From positions 24,217,351 to 24,281,350 of the forward strand of contig NC_065544.1 of the NCBI RefSeq assembly GCF_932294415.1: DNA of 64,000 nucleotides, written 5' to 3'. The notes beneath the pieces are model-generated. The model was given only the letters and a program-made list of their open reading frames with translations. It had not been told where the DNA came from and did not search any database. This stretch comes from Quercus robur. Its lineage: Eukaryota; Streptophyta; Magnoliopsida; Fagales; Fagaceae. The position numbers and the translations under genes are program-made. Below, piece after piece: positions 45,944 through 57,705 of this stretch. Within the stretch, counting starts at the first letter, position 1, and each line of letters opens with the position of its first letter.

Positions 45944-46376
45944 TCTAATATGCACAATTGTGGAAATCCTTTTAAAAGTGTATATATTAGGTTTCTAGTA
46001 CATAGGCAGGAAAATTATGATATTCTGGAAGTACACAATAATTTTCCTTTGACTATATACTACTAGTATTCAACTATAAAAGATATTATTAAAGTTAGTT
46101 TAATGCGTTAAATAGTAAATACTACTAAGTCAAAAGTTAATATTCCTTTTCTTTTTAGCCATATATTATCAGTATTTTAATATTTAAAAAGCCACGCGAT
46201 AGTAATGATTAGTGAGGAAATAGTTCATATTGCGGCTCAAATTGACAATGCAAGACCACGAAAGCTCAGTCCACAGAATTGCTTATGTAATGACTAGTGA
46301 GCACGGTCATATTCAAATTCAATGCCTGCCCATTAGAGATACTATGAAAGGGTAAAGCTTAGGTAAAATTCTTTAA
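45944..46376. other. Intergenic spacer
   Basis: No supported feature. Confidence 0.45.
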
Positions 46377-46636
46377 TAGTATGTTTGAATGACATGATTT
46401 TGGCATTTAGATTTGAATTTGAATTTGAGTTCAGTTGATTAAAATCCAAATAACTTGTTTGAAAATTTTAAAAATGTCAAGGATTTGGATTTAGATTTGA
46501 ATTTGACAAATCCACCAAGGATTTTAAACATTTTAAAATCCTTGGATTTGAAATAACTCCTAAAATTAAAGGATTTGAAATCTCTTAATTTCAAATTTAT
46601 TAATTTAAAATCCAAATCCATGTTTCCAAACACAAC
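46377..46636. mobile_element. Tourist-like MITE
   Basis: A 260-bp AT-rich element with inverted ends, AGTATGTTTGAATGACATG and the complement of the right end (GTTGTGTTTGGAAACATGG). TTAA flanks both sides (46373-46376 and 46637-46640), consistent with the TTA/TAA preference of PIF/Harbinger elements. The interior repeats GGATTTGAAAT and its complement. Confidence 0.65.
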
Positions 46637-46640
46637 TTAA

Positions 46641-48689
46641 GTGTTCGTTCATATTCAAATACATGCATTGACCAATATAAAAACAAACTGTATTATCTTC
46701 CCAACACAAGAATTGTAACTCCCAAGAACCTTATAGCTCAACTATTAAATTATTATAAAAAAAATTTGTTAAAAGAAAGAACTGTGATATTTAAACCCTG
46801 TTTGGTTTGCTCATAACCCATATCTCAAAATTCATAACCCATAACTCATATCTCAATTTCCACACTAACTCAAATATCTCTAAAATTTGTGTTTGGTTCC
46901 AAATCTAAGTTCTATCTCTCAATCTTTAACTCCAATTTTTGGCAAAATGGTGGAGCCTACCCACTATCACTACACAAAATGGTCACAAGGGTACCTGCGG
47001 TTGACATTCTCTCTCTACTACTTTCATTTTATTGCTCTGCATTGACCATTACAAAACCCAGCAAGAAACAAATTTTACGCCTATGCACACCACAAAACCT
47101 AGCAAGAGACTGATTTCCCTCCCACTTCCAACACCACTTCTCCTCTCTTCCCACTCCAAGTCTCAGAGTTTTTTTTTTTTTTTTTCCTCTTACCTATGCC
47201 CAAAAACCACATATAGAAACCCTCTTAAACATACAAACATAGACCCATACACTCAAATCAAAACAGATATGAGTGATGAGAGGGTTTGTATATGTGGTTG
47301 TCAAGAACTACTTCAAGGAAATCAAGCATGCAGTTTTAGGCTAGGTTCCCATAAATCTCCCTACCCTGGCGTTATGTCAGCACTTTTTTCTTTTTTTCTT
47401 TTTTGAGAAATTGTCCATAATGACGAATAACATGAATTCTTATTTCATTAAATCAACCAACTGATAGCAAATTAACTAAACAGACAGCAAATAGAATTCT
47501 CAACAACTTGATAAATTTCAGCTGGAGTCCTGACTTCAAATGTATCACCCACATGACTTTGAGAAATAACATCATGACTTCAAGACTTAAGCTGATCCTT
47601 TCAAAGTTTGTCTGCCCATGACTAATTCAAGACAACTTGATCATTACACAAGTTATCAACTAAATAAGAAAACTAGAGGAAGAAGGGCTTTATGACTCTC
47701 AAATTGGACATAGAGAATGCACATGATATTATAAAGTTTTGGCTTTTTGTATAAGATTCTCAAAGTTTTAGCTTCAATTATATGAGGATAAATATAGTCC
47801 AAGAATGTATATTAGTCTCATATTTCTCTGCCCTTGTCATTGGCTCTCTGCATGGTTTCTTTTAACTGGAGAGGGGGGCTTCATCAAGGAGACCTCTCTC
47901 CCTTCCTCTTTATAATAAGTGCTAAAATCGAGCATATTTTGAATGGCTTAAAAGTGTCTAGAATCTAGATCTTGTCCCAGTATGGGGCATCTTCTATTTG
48001 CACAGCAGTTACTAATATTTGCTAGTTTAAAAAACAATTTTGGTTCCTCTTTGGGCAAACAGTTAATTTATAATGATCTAGAATGGTCTTAAGCAAGAAC
48101 ATTAGTTATGGACTCTCATCAGAACTAGGTAGTCTCCTTAATCTCAAAGCCTTGCTACCTTCCAGTCAAGATACATGGCCCTTCCATTAAACCCCAACAA
48201 ATCCAGAAGTCAATATCTAGCATAAATTGTAGGGGGGAAAAGAAAGCATCACAAAGTTCAAAGTTTGGGAATTAGCATCTCTAAAATCGGATGTAACTTC
48301 GCGTACCAAACACTTCTCTCATACCCTGTAGAAGCAGAAGCCCTATGCGTAATCCCATTTTAAAAAAATAAAATAAAATAAAACAATAAAATAATAAATA
48401 AATAAATAATCAACAGTCGAAGGAAGAGGTGCTATCCCAATCTAAAGAGGTTGCCTATTTCTCCTCTTTACTTGCCGTATTCTTTGGATTTTCCTAAATC
48501 TGCCTGCTTTGAAATGGTTGGGGAATAAGAAATGCTTGTATTTAGAATCGTGGCCCCGTGGGATACTATTGTAAGACAAAAGGGGTTGGAGGTTTGGGGA
48601 TGAGACACGTGAAAGACATAAAATAAAGCACTTGTAGCCAAAATGAGTAGAAACATGCTACCTGACCAAGATATGCTGGGTGAAGATTC
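46641..48689. other. Intergenic spacer
   Basis: At 46797 CCCTGTTTGGTTTGCTCA resembles the end of a Tourist-like element, but no partner was found. The 124-codon frame at 47032 is low complexity. No gene supported. Confidence 0.4.
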
Positions 48690-49260
48690 TAAATTGAAAT
48701 ACATCTGAGGCAACTCATGAAAGCTAGAGCTCCTGAAAAATGCTATTGGCAGTGGAAATCTATTTTGGGCAGTAAGATTTTATCGCAAAGGGGAGTTTGC
48801 TTAAAAGAAGGAAATGTGGTTGGATGTTATGTGATGGAGAAACCTTGGGTTCCTTCCCTCCTAGATTTCAAGCTTAAACCTCCATGTTAATTGGGTTCAA
48901 AGTTAATCTATAATAGTCCTATTCAGTGGAAAGGAGACCAATCCATTCAATTTTTTACTCAAGTTAGTTGCAAATATTTTGAGGATAGGAATGAAAACAT
49001 GTCGAGTTTGATATCAAGATGACAAGACTCAGAGTTAGTTGCAAACATTTTGAGAATAGGAAATAATAACACGTCGAGTTCGATATCAAGATGACAAGAC
49101 GTATCTCTCTTCTTTTCGGAAGGCATGCTAACGAACTAGTCCATTCTATAGCGCGCTGGGCATCTAATTGTAGCCGAAGAGGAATGTTCACCATCTCTTC
49201 ACTTCCTGGATCAGTCCTAAGAGCCCAACAAGCTAGTTGTCAAGTCTATTCAGAGATTAA
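48690..49260 (+). mobile_element. LINE ORF2 remnant
   Basis: Broken frames read like the plant LINE region after reverse transcriptase. There is a WKSILGSKILSQRGVC-like stretch with PWVPSL, then at about 49100-49200 a HSIARWASNCSRRGMF and SSLPGS-like end of the RNase H domain. A sequence of about 63 bp around GATATCAAGATGACAAGAC is tandemly duplicated near 48965-49100. It is heavily mutated and has no full domain. Confidence 0.55.
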
Positions 49261-49669
49261 TTAATAGAAAAAATCATACCATGCCTGATAAACATTAGAT
49301 ACATATGAATTGACTTCATTATAAATATAATAGCTATATTTAGAATTGGCACCTTGCTTCACCCAAGCTATTGTCCTTTGGAGACATATTTTAGGCAAAG
49401 CAAGAACTTGGTGCCCTCCTAGTCAGAAAATTATGCCTGTGTCGACGGAGCAATTAATTTAAAACAGCAATTGGCACGCAGCTGAAATTCACTGAACATA
49501 TAGAGTAATACCGTTTTCTCATAAGTTTTTCCATAAAAAGCATCTTAATGTATCATATAGTGGAATATAACATTCTTATGACATGATATTCATACATCTT
49601 CATTGCAAGGCAAGTTATTCTGAATAACGATATGGTTTTACTGACAGCTACCAACTGCCCAGAGAGTTT

Positions 49670-52600
49670 TCACTCCGCACGCAGGACTTCAATCTCAAAA
49701 ACTAGGACAGAGTTAGGCTTTATACCCCAAGCAGCAAAGCCAGAAGAACCATAAGCATAATCAGGAGAGCACTGAAAAATTATCAAACAGGAACACAAGA
49801 TAAGGAATATTTCTTGTTATGACTCACAAAATGCATGCCAAATGAAAAGCAAAATGACATACAATGGACTTGTAACCTTAAAGCAATTATCTTGAAGAGG
49901 CAGAGAAACAGCTTATAAGGTTATGAGTAGCGACAATTTAGGATGTCGAGTTAAGTAATGAAAGAAATTCAAAATTAGGGTGGTGTTTGGCATATAATAG
50001 AACCAGGTCAATGTTTTCAATGATAAATTTTAGACTCTAAATTTGGGTCTTTTACATTTTGATCCCTGAAATTCAATTTTGTCCCTAAACTTCCAAACTG
50101 CATTTGATGTCATCCTTCAACTGGGCTGCTGTTAAGGCCCCAAAACAATGTAGAACCATATTCTTTCCCATTTTACCTAAACACTCCACACCCCCCCCCC
50201 CCCCTTTTTTCTCTCTATTTTTTTTTTTTTCACTTTTCTTTTCTCCTCTAGCCACCCCACTCCTCTACTTCTTACTCTAGCCAAACTAAGCTTCACTCTC
50301 AGTTTGAGTTGTTGGTTGTGTGTGGGTGTGGGTTGAAAGCGATTTGGAGTGATGTGCTGATGCCTAACAGCAACGGGTTGGAGGCAATTTGGGATGATGA
50401 GCAGCCACCAATGGGTTGAAGGGAAATTGGGGTAGCGGTTTGAGCATTCAGCAGCGTTGATATAGATGTAAATTGACAGTGTATATGTGTTATAAGCAGG
50501 ATTGGCTGTGTTTGAAGCCTTGGCCAGCAATGGGCTTTGATGGAGGTTCAATGATGGTAGTGGTGATTTGGCTTGGTGCATCGACAGCAGCATGTGTCAG
50601 GCAGAGGTAGCTTGGATTTGACTGAATGTTGTAGGTGCAGCAGTAATCTATCAAAATAGGTTGTGCTGCCCGATAGATACAACAGAATTTCAACTTATGG
50701 CGTCCGCTCTATGATGATTGCTTTTTACCATTAGGCCAAGACACCAATTGGTTTTTTTGGTGTAGGTAGGGTTTGAAGCCCTAATTTCCTATTTGAAGAC
50801 AAGAGGCTTAACCATTTAAGCTAATTGGAACCTACAAAGTTTGACAGCTACATCATTGAAGATGTTAATCCCACTGGCTGCATTGAAAAGTTCCAATCTT
50901 CTGCTTACTCCAACGAAAGCCCAATACTTCTCAATTCCAATATCAATCATATCCAGGGGGGTGGGTTAATCGCTTTTTTTTTTTTCCTTCGGTAGTCATT
51001 CATTTTTCTATGTTCTTTTTTCTTTACAATATCTTTTGCCAGTGTGTGAAAAAGCCATCCTGATATACAATTCCAGAAATTCCTCCTTCAATAGAATAGG
51101 ATTTCATTTTCCTAATCCTTTTTTATTTCCCTCTAGTTTGGAGAACAATAGCATGAGATAGGTGATCTGAGTTAAAGAATCAGGGGAAAATTTTTATATA
51201 AAATTAAGGCAAAAACTGTTGCAAATTCAACTATATAAAAGAGGCCGGTGGTGGGCAAGGTAATGTGAAAGGGGCAGATGGAAAGGGGTGGGGGGGGGGG
51301 GGGGGGGGGGGGGGAAGGGAATTAAGGGCAAAATGAGAAATAATTTCAAAACTACATTTTTTCAACAGTAACTAGCTAGTGGATGGAAGTGCCACATTGA
51401 ACACGGTCTCATAGTTTAAGGACAAAATTGAACATTATGGACTAAAATGAAAACAAAACAAACCTAGACACTGTAAAATATAATTGAGACCAAATTTTTT
51501 GATTCAGAGAACTAGTTCTAAAATAAAACCCTTCAAATTCAACTTCTGCTCCATTTAGAACTGGAGCAGATACCCACAAAAAATCAACTTCAAATTCTTA
51601 ATCTTTCCAATGGACATTCCCACCAAAACAAATTTTAAATATTCACTTTTTTAAAAGCATACATAGTCCCACCCAAAAGATATTTTAAATTTTACATTTC
51701 CAGATAAATATTCCTACAAAAACTACTTCCTTCTTTTAAAAGTAAATAAAAAATTCCTTCCCAATTAATTTTGAACTTTCAACATTATAATTATAAATAT
51801 AAGCCAGGAGGATAGAAAGGATTAGGTTTATAATAAGGCTTCAACAATAAATTTTTCATAGCAGAAATGAAGAAAAGGGTGATAATTCACAAATGAGACA
51901 TTGCAAATCAGATGTGGCAATTGCAAATTTTAGGACTAGGGTTTAATTATTGTTGTTGTTGTATGTGAGAAGAAAAACAATATAGTTAATGTGTGTGGTT
52001 TTCTTGGTTGTATAATTACCAACTTATGTCATTAAAATGCTGTGGCTCTTCATAATATAGTCTGTGTGTGTGTGTGTGTTAAGTTCACTATAGAGTATAA
52101 ACAAAATAGATATAAACTAAAAAAGTTTCAATCAGACTTTTGAGAAATTTCATATTAACCAAAACTATATAATTCATATATAGACCAGTTGGATATCAAA
52201 TAAAACCAATTTGATCAGGTTTCAACTTTGGAGCAATTTATATGAAAAACTAAACCGGTTCCATAGTTTAGCACACAAAGCCTAGGGCATTAGTTAAGAA
52301 TGTATCAAGAACATTAATCCAACAAATATGCAGAACATACAAATTTTTTAGACAGTTAAAAGAAAGAAAAAAAGGTTTGATCCAGGACCTCATGTTACAA
52401 AAAATGTGTATGGTGCTAATATAATCGCAACCTATGAGAAAGTTCATAATGTTCATTCCCCAAAAATGACAAACAAGTGAAACATGCCAAAGATGACACC
52501 ATGTCCCATAATGGAAGTTTTCCAAAGATGACACCATTGAACTTCAAAATACTTTCAGATTCCATTTGATGTACAAAAATATAGAAATTTGAAATAGTAA

Positions 52601-53870
52601 AAGTAGCACATAAATTGATTATTACCCGCAGACGAGCAACTTCTCCCAATTGCATTCCCAACACACCTTCATCCCATCCTACAAATTGGTTCAAAGGGAA
52701 AAATAATTACTTCCAAAGGTATACTCTATAAATCTGCTAAACCAAAAAGAATGAACTCCTTAACATGAAATATGAAGGAAAAAAAAAATTCAAGTTGTAC
52801 GATAAATCTGCCATTCGGCTATTTATAGTGAATTCTCTTTAAACTGTATGAAAAAACAGAACATAGTGGTCATATCATTTATCTTGAGACATTTGATCCA
52901 TATAGAAAATATGTAACTTGCTACAATGTTTAACCATTAGTTCTCATACGACAGCACCGAATATTCAGACCTTCCACCTAATCAACAACAGTAGCAGATT
53001 GGCAAATTTTATCAGGCAAAGAGCAACAGAGAAGAGAAAATGGGTGATCAAGGTTGATGGGACAAAACAAGGTCAAGCTTCAATTTGGAGTATCAAGCCT
53101 ATCTTTCTACCCATAAACCAAATACTGCTAAACTTTTGTGACAACACACGGATATACTAGATCTCGAACCCACGACCTCATTCCCTACCTTCCTTTTACA
53201 AGTAAATGAGACATCATTTGAGCCAGAGTTCATTGCCTAAATACTGCTAAACTTATCAGACTAAACAACAAAATCATACAAGAAAGCAACCCAATGACAC
53301 TAACTGGTCAGAACTTTGTGGTCGTAACAAAATAAACTTTGTGGTTTCAAAATCAACAAATTAAACGCCTAGCCTATATTAAATTCCAAACACAATGTCA
53401 TTCCACATTAGTTTGTTACACCCCTAGACTAGAAGGTTAAAACTGTAATTTTGCCTATGTTTTATTTGCAGAACATAGAATATGAAACAACAAAATCGGT
53501 AGAGTTACCTTTAATTACAGAACCTTGGCCAATTTTGAAGCTGAATGGCTCTTGCCCAGGATCCTTTGTACTAAACAAACCATGACAAATATGAAATATA
53601 TTAGTAAATAAGACTTCTCATTCAAATCAAAATTTTCAAAAATAAAAAGGTAGTACGATCCTTACCTCCAAAATTTTTGAGAGAGATCACCATTTTTCCC
53701 TGAAAAAAAAATAAATAAATAATAATAATAATAAATAAATAAATAAATAAAAAAAGGTTGAGAGAGAGAGAGAGAGGGTAACCGTAGCCAGTGCAGTGGA
53801 CGGTGACGTTCTGACCGGGTACAGGCTTGGGACCGGTTCCGGGTCTCAAAACTTCCTTCTCCACTCCCAT
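49670..53870 (-). CDS. FKBP12: FKBP12 peptidyl-prolyl cis-trans isomerase
   Basis: Five exons are read on the minus strand: 53783-53870, 53666-53699, 53509-53570, 52626-52678 and 49670-49771. Every intron is GT-AG and the joined frame gives exactly 112 residues, the plant FKBP12 length. It starts MGVEKEVLRPGTGPKPVPGQ and ends VLVFEIEVLRAE. Expected pocket residues are present: Y29, F39, V59-I60, W63, Y86 and F104. C26 and C80, which form a disulfide in plant FKBP12, are both present. It is a cytosolic proline isomerase and, with FK506 or rapamycin, a binding partner of calcineurin or TOR in other systems. Plant versions interact with FIP37. The last intron is about 2.85 kb and carries transposable elements. 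The gene looks intact. Confidence 0.95.
50683..50835 (-). mobile_element. Dimeric tRNA-derived SINE in FKBP12 intron 4
   Basis: On the minus strand a first tRNA-like unit starts GTAGGTTCCAATTAGCTTAA and has TTCAAACCCTACCTACACC. It is followed by a second unit with GTGTCTTGGCCTAATGGTAA and GCGGACGCCATAAGTTGAAA. Both have A-box and B-box-like parts. I recall this two-part layout from other eudicot SINEs. Edges are approximate. Confidence 0.6.
51290..51314 (+). repeat. Homopolymer G25
   Basis: An uninterrupted run of 25 G within FKBP12 intron 4, rare in plant DNA. Confidence 0.9.
53136..53238 (-). mobile_element. SINE in FKBP12 intron 3 with 16-bp target duplication
   Basis: On the minus strand a short pol III-type unit has an A box (TGGCTCAAATGATG) and a B box (GTGGGTTCGAGATC). 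It is flanked by perfect 16-bp direct repeats AAATACTGCTAAACTT at 53120-53135 and 53239-53254. The 103-bp body lacks a long A tail, as in Au-like SINEs. Confidence 0.85.
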
Positions 53871-53950
53871 CTTTGTTTTCAGTCTTTGCTTTCTTTGATT
53901 TAGGGTTTTGTTCGATCCAACACTCGACCTCGATTTGCCCCTTCACACGC

Positions 53951-53956
53951 TTTATA
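53951..53956 (-). promoter_or_regulatory. Probable TATA box of FKBP12
   Basis: TATAAA on the minus strand, within CACTTATAAAGCGTG, about 80 bp upstream of the ATG. Confidence 0.6.
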
Positions 53957-53959
53957 AGT

Positions 53960-55238
53960 GTTTTTTTTTTTTTTTAGATGAGATTTATTTATTTATTTTA
54001 TCTGTCCTACCATTTAAGGGTTTCTTGTTTAAACCGGATTTTTTTTGTTCTAAAATACCTCAACGTCCTTATGTTTAAATAGAGATAAATTAAAGGACAA
54101 TTCGATAACAATATAATTCTAACTTTCACTAAAACATTACCTAAAAAATAGGGTCACTTTCCTGATGATTTTCAAATTTATTTATTCATTTATAAATTAG
54201 ATTCTTAAAATAAAAATTATATATATAAAATAAATAAATAAAAACATAGATTTTTTTTTTTACTACAACCACTTAAAAAAAAAAAAAAAAAAAAGCCTTA
54301 TCACACACGCAAAGTGCGTGTGATAAGGCTAGTTTATTTTAGGCAACCGGAGGTTTTTTTTTTTTTTCTTTCAAAGCAGAAAGCAACCCGAGTTGATAAA
54401 AAATAAATGTACATGCTGAATTGCTCGGTGAGTGATGAACACTTTGTACATAGACTCATCACTCATAATTCGTTACTTCAACAAGTTGTAAAGTTGGATG
54501 TGTTCATAGTATTGTTTTGATAAAGAATTAATATAGATTTAGCAATTATTTAGATATTACCAAAAAAAAAAAAAGGAAAAATGCACAAAAATTCCTATAG
54601 TTTTCCTAATATACAAAATCTCTTGATTTTGGTATTATTTTATGTATAAATACCATTGATTGTGTAACACTTAACTCCATAAGGTTTTTAAGTGTAACTA
54701 AAAATCCTCACTTGATATTGTTTTACATGAAAATACAATTATTGTAGGACTAAGAATACTAAGTGTTTGTCTGTAAACAACTTATTTGGTTAAAACTGAA
54801 AACTTTTTTGCTAAAAGTATTGTACATAAAGCTTAAAGATAGCTGAAATAGTACAGTGAAACCTATAAATAGTACCAAAAAGTGCAATGGAACCAATAAA
54901 TAGTATCAAAAATAAGTTAAATAGTAAAAATAAAAACTGACTTTTTAAACCAATGCCAAATGCATACTAAATGTTATCGGTGGATCTTTAACTCAAGTGC
55001 CTTTATAACCCAAGAAACTTAACCAATCTTCCCCACAATAAGTAATCTTTCCAAAATGGATTTTTTATTGGACCCAACTTGACAACAGCTTTTAAATATA
55101 AAACCCAATTCGAATGTGAGTACATGTCTTCTCACTTATTTGAGCACTCCTTAGCCCACTAGCACAACACTGTTATGTGATAGTCTATCCACAGTGCATA
55201 CAAGTCTTCTATGAACAAACAAGGCATATTAAGATTAA
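53960..55238. other. Spacer with a perfect-type hairpin
   Basis: Contains the hairpin at 54295-54329 and homopolymer runs. No gene. Confidence 0.45.
54295..54329. repeat. Short hairpin
   Basis: GCCTTATCACACACGC and GCGTGTGATAAGGC pair over 14 bp with a short loop and one 2-base bulge. It follows an A-run. It could be the relic of a small palindromic MITE. No terminator role is implied in a plant nuclear context. Confidence 0.7.
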
Positions 55239-56141
55239 GGCTCAGTTTGTTTTGCCTTCAAACTGATTCCGGAAATGCTTTTCCGGAAAAGTGGATATTT
55301 GGCTGTTACTGAAAATTCGGTCAAACTGAAAATGTTTTCAGTTTGACCGTAAAATAAGGTTGAGAGGGCGGAAAATAATTTTCGTTCTCATTTTCACTTC
55401 AAATCACTTCCGCCCCAAGAAAATAGAAGAGAGAGAGAAACAGTAAGGAAGAGAGATCACACCAGCACCCCAGCACTGGCAAAGGCGAGATTGATCCACA
55501 TCCAAGAGCTTCGATGAACCCAGAAAACCCAAGACCGAGCTCATTCGTCGAGCAATGCCCAAAGAGAGAGAGAAAGAGAGAGAGAGATCGCGTCGTCGAA
55601 CCCATTCCTCAGATCACAAACCCAGAAATCGTCAAACCCATTCGTCATCGATTGTCGCGAACCCAGAAATCGTCAAACCCATTCGCCACCGATCGTCGCG
55701 AACCCAGAAATCGTCGCACCATTCGTCAAACCCAAGATCGTCCCGCCGAATCGCCGATCTGCTTGCTCTAGGTCGATCTCATTGCCAATCCGCTTGCTCT
55801 CTTTGATCTCTGATTTTCTTGTTGTTGTTGTGGTGGCGTGGATGGTTCTTGTTTTGTTGTTCTCTGATTTTGGGTTGATCTCTGATTTAATGAATCTTTT
55901 TTTGTTAGGTATTGAGAATTTGGGTTTTGTTGGATTTGATGATATATTTGTTTGGAAGCTGAGAAAATGTGAGAAACATGATAAAAATGGGTTTTCTAGA
56001 GCATTTTCAAGAATACAACCAAACACCAGAAAATATTTTCCAAAATATTTTTTGGAATGCAACCAAACACTTAAAAATATTTTCCTATCATGAAAATATT
56101 TTCCTTTCCGGAAAATATTTTACATCCAACCAAACACAGCC
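55239..56141. mobile_element. Tourist-like (PIF/Harbinger) non-autonomous element
   Basis: The ends GGCTCAGTTTG and the complement of the right end (GGCTGTGTTTGG) are inverted, with TAA at 55236-55238 and 56142-56144 as target duplication. Both arms carry TTTTCCGGAAAA-like motifs. The 903-bp body includes GA-rich sequence and a three-unit 41-bp tandem repeat but no transposase. Confidence 0.75.
55619..55735 (+). repeat. 41-bp tandem repeat
   Basis: Two full units starting at 55619 and 55660 and a partial third at 55701. Each begins AACCCAGAAATCGTC. Inside the Tourist-like element. Confidence 0.85.
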
Positions 56142-56653
56142 TAATTGTCACTTCATTCGACAATACTTCTAGTAGTATAGTCTCCACCTCCACTCGATTT
56201 TTTTGAAGACCAACTTGCACACATCTTCACCAAATCAAATTTGCTTGACTGCTTTGGTGGTGATCTTGCTTCCATTATCCAAAACATTTGCCTAACCACT
56301 TTCGTGATCTTGTTTCCAAAATCCAAATGATTTTCTCCACTCTACCACAAGATTAAGAGAGATGTTAGCATATAGCTGTGACATTTGCCATATATGCTTT
56401 TGACACATGCTCAAATGCACCTATTCTTCATTTAAACATAATTAAGGGCCCCTCAAATCAACTTCTATTGTATATTTATAAAGATCATTTGTAAATGTAC
56501 GGGACACACAAATAATATACAGAAGGCAAACAATGTATTCTTCTCCCTCTTCTTTCCCCTCTCTCTTAATTTCAACAACAGTCATGCTAATAAAATAAAT
56601 AAATCTTCTATAAGGTTAATATCATTTCATGAATGATGACAAATAATGAAGAA

Positions 56654-56931
56654 TAAGGCTCAGTTTGGATCCACGTTTGCGTTTACGTTTGATATAAATT
56701 GCTGGGACCCACACTACAAAACGTGGAAATGGGAAACGCAAAGCTGAAAGCTGGGAAACACAAAAAATGGATTCGCAACGCACCATTTTATTAATCCAAA
56801 GCGTTCTGTACTGTTCATGGACCAGGCTCTTATGCGTTGAAAATAAGCTGCTTCATTCTCATCACAGATATGCAGCGTTTCATTAAAACCGGTCTTGCGC
56901 GTCCTGTTCATTCTTGCGCGTCCTGTTCATT
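56654..56931 (+). mobile_element. 5' end of a PIF/Harbinger-type element
   Basis: Starts TAAGGCTCAGTTTGGATCC, almost the same end as the 55239 element. Then come CACGTTTGCGTTTACG and GGGACCCACACTAC, as seen at many Tourist ends. A 19-bp unit CTTGCGCGTCCTGTTCATT is repeated in tandem near 56893-56931. No right-hand partner was found before 60500, so the element is either truncated or its other end has decayed. Confidence 0.5.
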
Positions 56932-57377
56932 CTTGTGAGCATACTGTGTGAACAAAACCACACAGCTGTTCTGATGCCCATCAAAACGGTGCGCTGCCTC
57001 TCAACAACTATTTTCACAAACCTGAAAGCTTTCTTTTCTTCTCTCTCTCAACTACCTTGGTTCAATGCCTTCAATGCTGGTTGTTGCTCCGTCCGAATCG
57101 TCTTCAATGCTTTGCACCTACCCACAAACCACAAAACCATCAAAACAGAGAAGGAAAGGAACTCAGAAACCCATTACGCATTCCTCTCTGAACCACTCCC
57201 CTCTGTTCTTCCTTCACTCGAGCGAACCTCCTCTCCGCTGTGGACACCATTGCCACCGCTGTGGACACCGTTGCTGCCACTGTGGGTCTCCGCATTCACC
57301 GGTAAGAGTCAAATAACTTCTCATGCTCTCTGATCTGTTGGTGTGGTTATATTGTTTTCCATGAGACATTTCATTAA

Positions 57378-57705
57378 TCTGTGGTTTTCTCTGATCTGTT
57401 TGTGTTCAATGTTTGTGCCTTTTTTTTTATGTGTTTTCCATGACACTATAAAAGTAGGTTTCTTGATCCTTCGTGTAAACCTCTGTTGTATTTGGATATA
57501 TGTATGAGTTTACTTTTCATTTTGCCTAACTGATTATGATTATGCACACAAACTACTTGTTGAAATGCGTCAATGAGGCATTTCATCAATTTGTGGTTTT
57601 CTCCGATCTGTTTGTGTTCAATGTTTGTGCCTTTTTTTTATGTGTTTTCCATGACAGTATAAAAGTAGGTTTCTTGATCCTTCGTGTAAGCCTTTGTTGT
57701 ATTTG
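57378..57705 (+). repeat. ~120-bp direct duplication
   Basis: 57378-57500 and 57586-57705 are near-identical. Both contain GATCTGTTTGTGTTCAATG, then ATAAAAGTAGGTTTCTTGA. The spacing is 208 bp, just before the Myb-like ORF. Confidence 0.85.

Larger units (their letters stand above)
50050..51475. mobile_element. Mutator-like inverted-repeat element in FKBP12 intron 4
   Basis: Left arm (about 50050-50204) and right arm (about 51290-51475) are diverged inverted repeats sharing TTCAATTTTGTCC(C/T)TAAAC and ending in C14 (50191-50204) and G25 (51290-51314). The style of arm, with ATTTTGATCCCTGAAATTC, is like the Pack-MULE at 2542. Inside lie a SINE and open frames without recognisable homology. Exact ends and target duplication were not found. 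Confidence 0.45.

Noticed and set aside
47032-47406. 124-codon plus ORF
   Set aside because: Low complexity (runs of F and S), no domain, and not supported by any promoter or splice feature.
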